A stretch of 64,000 nt of DNA, taken from Palleronia pontilimi. Lineage in GTDB: Bacteria; Pseudomonadota; Alphaproteobacteria; Rhodobacterales; Rhodobacteraceae. The position numbers and the translations under genes are program-made. Positions 32,406 through 40,376 of this stretch are shown here, in pieces. The number at the start of each line of letters is the position of its first letter. The first letter of the stretch is position 1. The notes below the pieces were generated by a model. It searched no databases. It was not told where the DNA came from and worked only from the letters and a program-made list of their open reading frames with translations. The stretch spans positions 62,001 through 126,000 of the forward strand of contig NZ_JAEKPD010000016.1 of assembly GCF_016412875.1 (NCBI RefSeq). Reading direction: 5' to 3'.

Positions 32406-34364
32406 TCATTCCGCCGCCTCCTGCACCTGGCCGCCCACCGGGAACACCTGCGCGTCCTGGATCTTCAGCGTCGCCTTGATCTGGCCCTTGCGGCCGTCCT
32501 CGTAGGTGACTTCCGTCTCGGTATAGATCTCGTCCTTGCCGCCATACAAAGCGTCCAGGATGTCGGCGAACTTCTCGCCGATCACCGCGCGGCGGACCTT
32601 CTGGGTGCGCGTGAGCTCGCCATCGTCGGCGTCCAGCTGCTTGTGCAGCACCACGAAGCGGTGGACCTGGCAGCCCGACAGCATGTCGTCCTGGGCGATG
32701 CTTTCGTTCACCTCGGCCACATGGTCGCGCATCATCTCGAGCACGCGGGGATGCTGCGACAGCTCCTGGTACGAGCCGTAGCCGATATTGTTGCGCTCGG
32801 CCCAGTTGCCCACCGCGTTCAGGTCGATGTTCAGGAACGCGACGCAGGTCTCGCGCCCCGCGCCGAAGACGACGGCTTCCAGTATGTTGGGGAAGAACTT
32901 CAGCTTGTTCTCGACGTATTTGGGCGCGAACATCCCGCCGCCCGCCAGCTTGCCCACGTCCTTGGCGCGGTCGATGATGCGTAAATGACCGGTGCCTTCC
33001 TCGAAGAAGCCCGCGTCGCCGGTGGCGACCCAGCCGTCGGCATCCTTGGTGTCGGCGGTGCTTTCGGGGTTCTTGTAGTATTCCGCGAACACGCCGGGCG
33101 AGCGGTAGAAGACCTCGCCCTTGTCGTCGATGCGGATCTCGACCCCCGGCGACGCCACGCCCACGGTGTCGGACCGCACCTCGTTGTCGGGCTGCTGGGT
33201 GATGAAGACCGACGCCTCGGTCTGCCCGTAAAGCTGCTTCAGGTTGATGCCGAGGCCGCGATAGAAGTCGAAGATCTCGGGGCCGATCGCCTCGCCCGCG
33301 GTATAGCCCACGCGGATGCGGCTGAACCCCAGCGTGTTCTTCAGGGGGCCATAGATCACCAGCTCGCCCACCCGGTATTTCAGCTTGTCCCAGGTGCTCA
33401 CGGGCTTGCCGTCCAGGATGTCGGGGCCGACGCGCTGGGCATGGTCCATGAAGTAGTCGAACAGCGCCTTCTTGATGCGCGTCGCGTCCTCCATCCGGAT
33501 CATCACGTTGGTCAGCTGCGTCTCGAAGACGCGGGGCGGGGCGAAGTAATAGGTCGGGCCGATCTCGCGCAGATCGACCTGCATCGTGTCGGGGCTTTCG
33601 GGGCAGTTGACGCAGAAGCCCGCCCAATAGGCCTGCCCGATCGAGAAGATGAAATCGCCCACCCACGCCATGGGCAGGTAGGCCAGAACGTCCTCGGCTT
33701 CGGTCAGGTGATCGAACTCGCAGGACGCTTTCGAGGTCTCGATGATGTTGCGGTTGCTCAGGATGACGCCCTTGGGCCGCCCCGTCGTTCCCGAGGTGTA
33801 GAGCATGACGCAGATGTCATCCAAGCTCAGCGCCTCGGTACGCTTGTCCAGCTCGGGCAGCAGCCGGTCGCGCGCGTCGCGGCCCGCCTTCTGCACGTCC
33901 TCGAACGAAGTCAGCTTCGCGTGGTCGTATTTGCGCAAGCCGCGCGGATCCAGATAGATCATCTGGCGCAGCGGCGCGGCGTCGCCCGCGGCATCCAGCA
34001 GCTTGTCGACCTGTTCCTGGTCGCCCACCACGGCCATGACCGCGCCGCAATGGTCGAGCTGATAGGCGATCTCGTCCACCGCGGCGTCCTGGTAGATCGG
34101 CACCGGCACCGCGCCGCAGCGTTGCACCGCCACCATCGCCCAGTAGAGCGCCGGCCGATTGCGCCCCGAGATCACCACCCGGTCGCCGACTGCAAGCCCC
34201 AAATCCAGCAGGCCCAGCGCCAGCGCTTCGACTTCTTCCGCGACTTCTGCCCAGGTCCAGCTTTGCCAGATCCCGTATTCCTTTTCGCGATTGGCGGGCC
34301 TGTCGCCGATGCGATCCGCGTTCCGCGCCAGCAGCGCGGGGATGGAGACGGGCGTCTCGCTCAA
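32406..34364 (-). CDS. Long-chain acyl-CoA ligase-type AMP-dependent synthetase (FAA1-like)
   Basis: This 652-aa protein activates a carboxylic acid to its CoA thioester via an acyl-adenylate. The phosphate-binding motif YTSGTTGRPKGV lies at about 189-200 and the second conserved box is LKQLYGQTEASVF. The substrate-loop segment YRSPGVFAEYYKN and the hinge DGWVATGDAGFFEE with RAKDVGKLAGGGMFAPKYVE are present. Overall length and order fit the FAA1/AMP-binding COG1022 branch, which accepts long-chain or aromatic acids. It is the first gene of the run through livF and the PaaK-like gene. Confidence 0.88.
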   Translation of the reverse strand: MSETPVSIPALLARNADRIGDRPANREKEYGIWQSWTWAEVAEEVEALALGLLDLGLAVGDRVVISGRNRPALYWAMVAVQRCGAVPVPIYQDAAVDEIAYQLDHCGAVMAVVGDQEQVDKLLDAAGDAAPLRQMIYLDPRGLRKYDHAKLTSFEDVQKAGRDARDRLLPELDKRTEALSLDDICVMLYTSGTTGRPKGVILSNRNIIETSKASCEFDHLTEAEDVLAYLPMAWVGDFIFSIGQAYWAGFCVNCPESPDTMQVDLREIGPTYYFAPPRVFETQLTNVMIRMEDATRIKKALFDYFMDHAQRVGPDILDGKPVSTWDKLKYRVGELVIYGPLKNTLGFSRIRVGYTAGEAIGPEIFDFYRGLGINLKQLYGQTEASVFITQQPDNEVRSDTVGVASPGVEIRIDDKGEVFYRSPGVFAEYYKNPESTADTKDADGWVATGDAGFFEEGTGHLRIIDRAKDVGKLAGGGMFAPKYVENKLKFFPNILEAVVFGAGRETCVAFLNIDLNAVGNWAERNNIGYGSYQELSQHPRVLEMMRDHVAEVNESIAQDDMLSGCQVHRFVVLHKQLDADDGELTRTQKVRRAVIGEKFADILDALYGGKDEIYTETEVTYEDGRKGQIKATLKIQDAQVFPVGGQVQEAAE

Positions 34365-34491
34365 GATGTGGTCCTCCCTGGCCGCTTTGCGCGGCTCGTA
34401 TGGGGATCAGCCTGACAGCATTTCGACAGGAATCAATAGCGGGCCACCCAAGACGTTCGGACAGGTGCGGCCATTGCCCGACAAACGCAAA

Positions 34492-34516
34492 GGGGCGGCA
34501 CCCTCGGTGCCGCCCC
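34492..34516 (-). terminator. Intrinsic terminator after the DUF481 gene
   Basis: A perfect 11-bp GC-rich hairpin (arms 34492-34502 and 34506-34516, GGGGCGGCACC/GGTGCCGCCCC, 3-base loop) begins about 29 bases after the DUF481 stop. On the minus strand it is followed by CTTTGCGTTTG, a weak T-rich tail. It separates this gene from the downstream acyl-CoA ligase operon. Confidence 0.75.
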
Positions 34517-34544
34517 CTGTTTCCGTCTCGCCCGAAGGCGACGA

Positions 34545-35453
34545 TCAGTTGAAGTTATAGACCAGCGAGACGCCGAACTGGTGCTCGGTCGACTTGTCGC
34601 CGATGGCCGGATCGGTGTGATACTCGGACTGGATCGAGGTGCGCAGCGCCAGCGTATCGGTCATCGACACGTTCAGACCCAGGTCGTTGTAAAGCACCGT
34701 GTCCGAATCCGACGTGATGATGTCGGTGTCGTTCGAAATGAACATGTTGTCGTTGATGCGGTTCAGGTAATCCGACGACAGCGAGATTGCGAATTCGCTT
34801 TCGTCGCCATCCAGGTCGCCGACCACGTTGCCGATTTCACGGAAGCTCTGGAAACGGTAGCCCGGACCGGCCTGCACCGACCACTGGATGTCGGGCGTGT
34901 TGTAGATGCGGTAGCCCGCGCCGAAGCCCAGGAATACGTCGTTCTCGCGCTCGACCGTGTTGTTCACATCGTCGTCGTCGTCGGTGCGACCGTCATAGCT
35001 ACCCTGCAGAAGCGCGTAGCCGTAGAGGTTCGGATTGAAGTCGCGCGAGTACTGGAAGTTGTAGAGCAGGTTGTCCTCGGTCGTGTCGCCGTTGTCGGAC
35101 GAATACGTGTAGTACAGGCCCAGGTCGTAGCCGTTGGGACCGGCGACGTAGCCGAAATTGGCGCCAAGGCCCAGGTCGACGGTTTCGTCGTCGTCGTCGT
35201 TGCTGTCGCCGGTGCCCGCGGTGGCGCGCAGCGCCATCGAGCCGGTGAAGCCTTGCGGGCGGCCTTCGTTGCCGATGCGGAAGGTCTGACGCTCGAAATC
35301 TTCCTGGATGTCGTCGGCCAGGTCTTCGTTGGCGTTGGCCACGGCACTGTCACCGATCAGGCCGGTGTTGTTGAACGTGTTGGTCTGAGCTTGCGCGGCG
35401 CCTGCGATCAGGGCAGCGACAGCGGCAGAGACGAAGATGTTGCGTGTAGTCAT
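34545..35453 (-). CDS. DUF481 outer-membrane beta-barrel protein
   Basis: This 302-aa protein has a signal peptide (FVSAAVAALIAGAAQA, cleaved after AQA) and a mature chain of alternating polar/hydrophobic beta strands, ending in the aromatic YNFN typical of outer-membrane barrels. Segments such as YDLGLYYTYSSDNGD, FLGFGAGYRIYNT and WSVQAGPGYRFQSF are DUF481/YdiY-like. It is rich in Asp and Asn with acidic loops (DDDDDVNNT), which could bind cations. Its function is unknown. A strong terminator follows and an AT-rich leader precedes it. Confidence 0.85.
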   Translation of the reverse strand: MTTRNIFVSAAVAALIAGAAQAQTNTFNNTGLIGDSAVANANEDLADDIQEDFERQTFRIGNEGRPQGFTGSMALRATAGTGDSNDDDDETVDLGLGANFGYVAGPNGYDLGLYYTYSSDNGDTTEDNLLYNFQYSRDFNPNLYGYALLQGSYDGRTDDDDDVNNTVERENDVFLGFGAGYRIYNTPDIQWSVQAGPGYRFQSFREIGNVVGDLDGDESEFAISLSSDYLNRINDNMFISNDTDIITSDSDTVLYNDLGLNVSMTDTLALRTSIQSEYHTDPAIGDKSTEHQFGVSLVYNFN

Positions 35454-35625
35454 GTGCGCGTGTCCTTGATATCTGAGCAGCGGGATCGTCCCGCCTTCTG
35501 GACGGTCAAATACATGTCTGATCGGTAAGTTCACCCGGCCATCGACGTGAATTCAAAGCCACGGTATTTTCGCAACAACCAAGGGGTTTACCCTACGAAA
35601 TCCCCTTGTTTTCGGAACAATCGGC

Positions 35626-35655
35626 AATTTTTTACCGACGGGCCCGTAAAAAATT
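35626..35655. terminator. Inverted repeat between the DUF481 and formate dehydrogenase genes
   Basis: A perfect 10-bp arm pair AATTTTTTAC/GTAAAAAATT (35626-35635 and 35646-35655) encloses a CGACGGGCCC centre, 60 bases after the formate dehydrogenase stop. It may terminate that transcript on the minus strand or serve as an operator for DUF481. A second repeat, CAAGGGG/CCCCTTG, lies about 20-50 bases nearer DUF481. No gene occupies 35454-35714. Confidence 0.5.
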
Positions 35656-35714
35656 CCCGAGCCCCTTGAACGACGTGCAGGCGCACATGGAAAGGCGCGG
35701 CCTGCGACGCGCAT

Positions 35715-38489
35715 CTATTCGGCCGCGAGCGACGTCTCGGCCGGATCCACGCGCACGGCCGAGTACTTGAACTCGGGGATCTTGCCCCAGGGATCGAGCG
35801 TCGGATTCGTCAGCACGTTCGCCGCCGCTTCGACGAAGGCGAAGGGCAGGAACACGCAATCCTCGGCGACCGAGCGGTCGGCGCGGGCCATGATCTCGAC
35901 GCTGCCGCGGCGGGTCGACAGGCGGACATGCCCACCGGGGGCCACGCCCATCTTGCGCAGCGTCGCCGGGTGAAGCGAGCAGTTCGCCTCGGGCTCGATA
36001 TCGTCCAGCACCGCCGAGCGCCGGGTCATCGCCCCGGTATGCCAGTGCTCCAGCTGCCGCCCGGTGATCAGGATCATCGGGTATTCGTCGTTCGGCGCCT
36101 CGGCCGGGGGTGTCACGCGGGCGGGGGTGAACTTCGCCCGGCCCGCGCGGCGCGGGAAGCCGTCGCCGAACATCACCGACTGGCCGGGATCATCCTTGGA
36201 ATTCGCCGGATAGGTGACCGAGCCTTCGTTCTCGACGCGGTTCCAGGTGATGTGGTGCAGGTTGCGCATGGACATCTTCATCTCGTCGAAGACGCTGCGC
36301 GGCCCGTCGTAATCCCAGTCCAGCCCGATGCGGTTGGCCAGCTCGACCAGCAATTCCCAGTCCGGCCGCGCGTCGCCCGGCGGCGAGATCGCCTTGCGGC
36401 CCATCTGCACCTGCCGGTTGGTGTTGGTGACGGTGCCGTTCTTTTCCGGGAACGCGGCGGCGGGCAGGATGACATCGGCGAAATTCGCCGTTTCGGTCAG
36501 GAAGATGTCCTGCACCACCAGGTGATCGAGCTGCGCCAGCGCCTTGCGCGCGTGCTCGACATCGGGGTCCGACATGGCGGGGTTTTCACCCAGGATGTAC
36601 ATGCCGCGGATTTCGCCGCGATAGATGGCGTCGATGATCTCGACCACCGTCATTCCGGGTGTGGCGTCGATCTCGGTCCCGCCCCAGATGTGGCGGAAGA
36701 GCGCGCGCACTTCGGGGTCCGTGACGCTTTGGTAATTGGGCATGACATGCGGGATCAGCCCCGCATCGCTGGCGCCCTGCACGTTGTTCTGCCCCCGCAG
36801 CGGATGCAGGCCCGTGCCCGGTCGCCCGATTTGGCCGCAGAGCAGCGCCAGCGAGATCAGGCAGCGCGCATTGTCCGTCCCGTGGATATGCTGCGAGATC
36901 CCCATCCCCCAGAAGATCATCGCGCGCGCAGCACCCGCATAGGTGCGCGCCACGTCGCGGATCGTGTCGGGGTCGATGCCGCAGATCTCGGACATGCGCT
37001 CGGGCGTGAAGGCGCGGATATGGTCGCGGAACTCGAAAAAGCCTTCGGTGAAGCCCTCGATATACTGCCGGTCGTACAGCTTTTCTTCCACGATCACGTT
37101 CATGATCGCGTTCAGCAGGGCCACGTCGGTGCCAGGCCGGAATTGCAGCATGTGGCTGGCATAGCGGCGCAGCGTCTGGGCGCGCGGGTCGATGACGATC
37201 AGCTGGCCGCCATCCTTGGCGAACTGCTTAAAATAGGTGGCCGCGACGGGGTGGTTTTCGGTCGGGTTCGCACCGATGACGATGGCGACTTCCGCATTCT
37301 CGATCTCGTTGAAGCCCGCCGTCACCGCGCCCGAGCCCACGTTTTCCATCAGCGCCGCGACCGAGCTGGCATGGCAGAGCCGCGTGCAGTGATCCACGTT
37401 GTTGTGGCCGAAGCCCTGGCGGATCAGCTTCTGGAACAGGTAGGCCTCTTCGTTGGTGCACTTGGCGCTGCCGAAGCCCGCGACGGATTTGCCGCCGTAA
37501 TAGCTGCGCAGATCCACCAGCCCGTGCGCGGCCTTTTCCAGCGCCTCGTCCCAGGTGGCTTCGCGGAAATGGGTCCACGGATTGGCCGGGTCCACGTTCA
37601 GCCCCTTGTCGGGCGCGTCGTCGCGGCGGATCAGCGGCTTGGTCAGCCGGTGCGGATGGTGGATGTAGTCGAAGCCGAAGCGGCCCTTGACGCACAGCCG
37701 CCCTTCGTTGGCGGGACCGTTGATCCCGTCCACGTACTTGATCTTGTTGTCCTTGACCTTCATCGACACCTGGCAGCCGACGCCGCAGAACGGGCAGATC
37801 GACTTCACCTCGGCATCGTAATCGGCGCTGTCGCCATGCTGCTGGTCGTCCAGAACCGTGGCGGGCATCAGCGCGCCGGTAGGACAGGCCTGCACGCATT
37901 CCCCGCAGGCCACGCACGTGCTGTCGCCCATGGGGTCGTCCATGTCGAAGACCGGGAAGGCGTCGTGCCCGCGCCCGGCCATGCCGATCACGTCGTTGAC
38001 CTGCACTTCGCGGCAGGCGCGCACGCACAGCCCGCACTGGATGCAGGCGTCCAGGTTCACGCGCATGGCGATGTGGCTGTCATCGAGCAGCGGGATCCGC
38101 TCTTTTTCGAGCTTGGGGAAGCGGCTGTCGGTTACCTCTTCCATCGCCGCCATGTCGCGCAGATGCGACGATGCGTCATGGGCCACCTCGGGCTGGTCGG
38201 CCAGCAAAAGCTCCATTACCATCCGGCGCGCCTTGGTCTCGCGCGCACCCTGGGTGGTGATCTGCATGCCGTCCTCGACATCGCGGCGACAGGACGCGAC
38301 AAGGCCCTTTTCGCCCTCGACCGCGACCATGCAGGACCGGCAATTGCCATCGGGGCGGTAGCCCGGCCAGTCCTTGAAACACAGATGCGGCAGGGTCGTG
38401 CCCTCGCGTTTGGCGACCTGCCAGATCGTCTCGCCCGCCTCGGCGGTGACGTCCTTGCCGTCCAGCTTCAATGTGACCTTGTCCGGCAT
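35715..38489 (-). CDS. Molybdenum formate dehydrogenase, alpha subunit (soluble type)
   Basis: This 924-aa alpha subunit oxidises formate to CO2. The N-terminal 2Fe-2S ferredoxin domain has cysteines at about 37, 50, 53 and 67. Two 4Fe-4S cysteine sets follow (CIQCGLCVRAC and CVACGECVQAC), then the molybdopterin domain with its own CPFCGVGCQVSMKVK...RLCVKG cluster. The active site is DHCTRLCHASSV, with cysteine rather than selenocysteine. The C-terminal MGD-binding domain shows ITGRQLEHWHTGAMTRR. The His/Cys-ligated cluster motif of NuoG-like subunits is not seen. No beta or gamma diaphorase subunit lies beside it. Confidence 0.9.
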   Translation of the reverse strand: MPDKVTLKLDGKDVTAEAGETIWQVAKREGTTLPHLCFKDWPGYRPDGNCRSCMVAVEGEKGLVASCRRDVEDGMQITTQGARETKARRMVMELLLADQPEVAHDASSHLRDMAAMEEVTDSRFPKLEKERIPLLDDSHIAMRVNLDACIQCGLCVRACREVQVNDVIGMAGRGHDAFPVFDMDDPMGDSTCVACGECVQACPTGALMPATVLDDQQHGDSADYDAEVKSICPFCGVGCQVSMKVKDNKIKYVDGINGPANEGRLCVKGRFGFDYIHHPHRLTKPLIRRDDAPDKGLNVDPANPWTHFREATWDEALEKAAHGLVDLRSYYGGKSVAGFGSAKCTNEEAYLFQKLIRQGFGHNNVDHCTRLCHASSVAALMENVGSGAVTAGFNEIENAEVAIVIGANPTENHPVAATYFKQFAKDGGQLIVIDPRAQTLRRYASHMLQFRPGTDVALLNAIMNVIVEEKLYDRQYIEGFTEGFFEFRDHIRAFTPERMSEICGIDPDTIRDVARTYAGAARAMIFWGMGISQHIHGTDNARCLISLALLCGQIGRPGTGLHPLRGQNNVQGASDAGLIPHVMPNYQSVTDPEVRALFRHIWGGTEIDATPGMTVVEIIDAIYRGEIRGMYILGENPAMSDPDVEHARKALAQLDHLVVQDIFLTETANFADVILPAAAFPEKNGTVTNTNRQVQMGRKAISPPGDARPDWELLVELANRIGLDWDYDGPRSVFDEMKMSMRNLHHITWNRVENEGSVTYPANSKDDPGQSVMFGDGFPRRAGRAKFTPARVTPPAEAPNDEYPMILITGRQLEHWHTGAMTRRSAVLDDIEPEANCSLHPATLRKMGVAPGGHVRLSTRRGSVEIMARADRSVAEDCVFLPFAFVEAAANVLTNPTLDPWGKIPEFKYSAVRVDPAETSLAAE

Positions 38490-38629
38490 GGTGGGCTTCC
38501 CTTGCATCATCACCCCCCAAACTAGACGAAAGCGCGGCCCTGTCATGCCCCCGAATACGACGGACACGGCATTGTTTGCGCCACGCATCGAAACCGGCTA
38601 GGCCGCAATCACGCCAAGAAGGAACCGCC

Positions 38630-39271
38630 ATGGGTGAAATCGTCCTGGTCCGCCACGGGCAGGCCAATTCGCACGCCGACAACGAAGACGACTACGACCG
38701 GCTGAGCGATCTGGGCCACCAGCAGTCGCGCTGGCTGGGCGACTGGCTGCGCGACCGGGGCGAACGGTTCGACGCGGTGCTGTCGGGCTCGCTGCGCCGC
38801 CACCGCGAAACGGCGGCGGGCATGGGGATCGAGGCCACGATCGACGAACGCCTGAACGAGATGGATTACTTCAACCTGGGCCGCGCGCTGGAAAACACCC
38901 ACGGCGTGCCGATGCCCGACGCCGACGGCTTTCCCGACCACGTGCCGCAGGTGATGCGCGCGTGGCACGCTGCGGAAATCCAGGGCAACCTGTCCTTCGC
39001 CACCTTCGAGGCGCGGATCACCTCGGTTCTGCTCGACGCGTCCGAAGAAGGCCGCCGCACGCTCTGCATCACCTCGGGCGGCGTGATCGGCATGGCGCTG
39101 CGCCACGTGCTGGACCTGGACCCCACCCGGCTGTCACAGGTGCTTCTGCCGATCCGCAACACGTCGATCCACCGCTTCCACATACGGCGCGGGCAGATGC
39201 TGATGGCGGGCTTCAACGCCACGCCGCACCTGGACCGCGACGACCGCGCCCACGCGCTGACGCATTACTGA
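38630..39271 (+). CDS. Histidine phosphatase family protein
   Basis: This 213-aa phosphatase belongs to the phosphoglycerate-mutase/acid-phosphatase fold. The catalytic RHG motif is near the start (GEIVLVRHGQANSHADNEDD). The partner arginine/glutamate region is SGSLRRHRETAAGMG, and the second histidine region is TSGGVIGMALRH. The start at 38630 follows AAGAAGGA. It is 12 bases from the lysine-degradation gene and co-directional, so co-transcription is likely, but its substrate is unknown. Confidence 0.85.
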   Translation: MGEIVLVRHGQANSHADNEDDYDRLSDLGHQQSRWLGDWLRDRGERFDAVLSGSLRRHRETAAGMGIEATIDERLNEMDYFNLGRALENTHGVPMPDADGFPDHVPQVMRAWHAAEIQGNLSFATFEARITSVLLDASEEGRRTLCITSGGVIGMALRHVLDLDPTRLSQVLLPIRNTSIHRFHIRRGQMLMAGFNATPHLDRDDRAHALTHY

Positions 39272-39283
39272 AAGGCCCCCACC

Positions 39284-40333
39284 ATGACACATCTGTGGGT
39301 CCGCGCCGAGCCGCGCGCCAACGAAGACCGGGTCGGCATCATGCCCGATGGTGTGGCGACCCTGCTGGCAGACGGCTTCCGCGTGACCGTGGAAGACAGC
39401 CGCACCCGCGCCATTCCCATCGACGCCTACCGCGCGGCGGGGGCCGAGATCGCGCCCGAAGGCGCGTGGCCCACGGCTCCCGCGGACGCCATCATCTTCG
39501 GGCTGAAGGAACTGCCCGACGACGGCACCCCGCTGTCCCACCGGCACATCCTGTTCGGCCACGCCTATAAGGGCCAGGCCGACGGGCAGCGGCTACTGAA
39601 GCGGTTCGCGGTGGGCGGCGGCACGCTTTACGACCTGGAATACCTGGTGGACGACACCGGCCGCCGCGTCGCGGCCTTCGGCTACTGGGCGGGCTTCGCG
39701 GGTGCGGCGGTATCGCTGATGGCGTGGGCCGCGCAGGCCCGGGGGCAGACCTGTCCGCCGGTGCACAGCTACCCGTCGGCCACCGCGCTGACGGGCGATC
39801 TGGCCACCCTGCTGAAGGGGGCGACGGCCGCCTGGCCCACGGTGCTGGTCATCGGCGCGAAGGGCCGCGTCGGGGCCGGTGCGGCGGATCTCTGCACCGC
39901 CGTCGGTGCGCCGATCACCCGCTGGGACCTGGCGGAAACCGCCCATGGCGGCCCGTTCCCGGAAGTGCTTATGCACCACGTCTTTCTGAACTGCATCCTC
40001 GCGCAGCCCGGCGCGCCGGTCTTCGTGCCCGCCGACACGCCCACCCAGCCGCGCCGCCTGACGGTGATCGGCGATATCGCCTGCGATCCGACTTCGGATT
40101 TCTCGCCGGTGAAGGTCTATGACCGCACGACGACCTGGGACGCGCCCACGCTGCGGGTCCATGACAGCCCGCCGCTGGACGTGATGGCCATCGACAACCT
40201 GCCGTCGATGCTGCCGGTGGAATCCTCCACCGATTTCGCCGCCCAGCTTCTGCCCCACCTGCGCACCCTGCCCCGGATCGACGAAGGGGTGTGGGAGCGC
40301 GCCCGCCAGACATTCCTGGCGCACCGTCCCTAG
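39284..40333 (+). CDS. Saccharopine dehydrogenase, lysine-forming type (lysine-ketoglutarate reductase role)
   Basis: This 349-aa enzyme belongs to the LYS1/alanine-dehydrogenase-like family. It starts MTHLWVRAEPRANEDRVGIMP, contains HRHILFGHAYKGQ, and has a nucleotide-binding region VLVIGAKGRVGAGAADLC. It ends with VYDRTTTWDAPT and the typical SMLPVESSTDFAAQLLP. With the next gene it can condense lysine and 2-oxoglutarate to saccharopine and split it, the two steps done by one fused protein (LKR/SDH) in plants and animals. Direction in the cell is inferred as catabolic from the pairing. Confidence 0.85.
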   Translation: MTHLWVRAEPRANEDRVGIMPDGVATLLADGFRVTVEDSRTRAIPIDAYRAAGAEIAPEGAWPTAPADAIIFGLKELPDDGTPLSHRHILFGHAYKGQADGQRLLKRFAVGGGTLYDLEYLVDDTGRRVAAFGYWAGFAGAAVSLMAWAAQARGQTCPPVHSYPSATALTGDLATLLKGATAAWPTVLVIGAKGRVGAGAADLCTAVGAPITRWDLAETAHGGPFPEVLMHHVFLNCILAQPGAPVFVPADTPTQPRRLTVIGDIACDPTSDFSPVKVYDRTTTWDAPTLRVHDSPPLDVMAIDNLPSMLPVESSTDFAAQLLPHLRTLPRIDEGVWERARQTFLAHRP

Positions 40334-40355
40334 TTCATCTTTCCACAAATACCTG
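40334..40355 (-). repeat. Partial copy of the GGTATTT intergenic element
   Basis: Directly after the stop of the lysine-forming gene the minus strand reads CAGGTATTTGTGGAAAGATGAA, the core of the element seen at 2027, without an obvious hairpin. Unlike the other copies it follows a plus-strand gene, so its orientation relative to the gene is reversed. Confidence 0.5.
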
Positions 40356-40376
40356 ACGCAACAGGAGATACACGCG

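Noticed and set aside
26936-32479. Very long plus-strand open frame (about 1850 codons) across the Liv cluster
   Set aside because: It is antisense to six well-supported genes. In such GC-rich DNA, stop codons are rare in the mirrored frame, and its translation (histidine/arginine/glutamine-rich) resembles no protein family.
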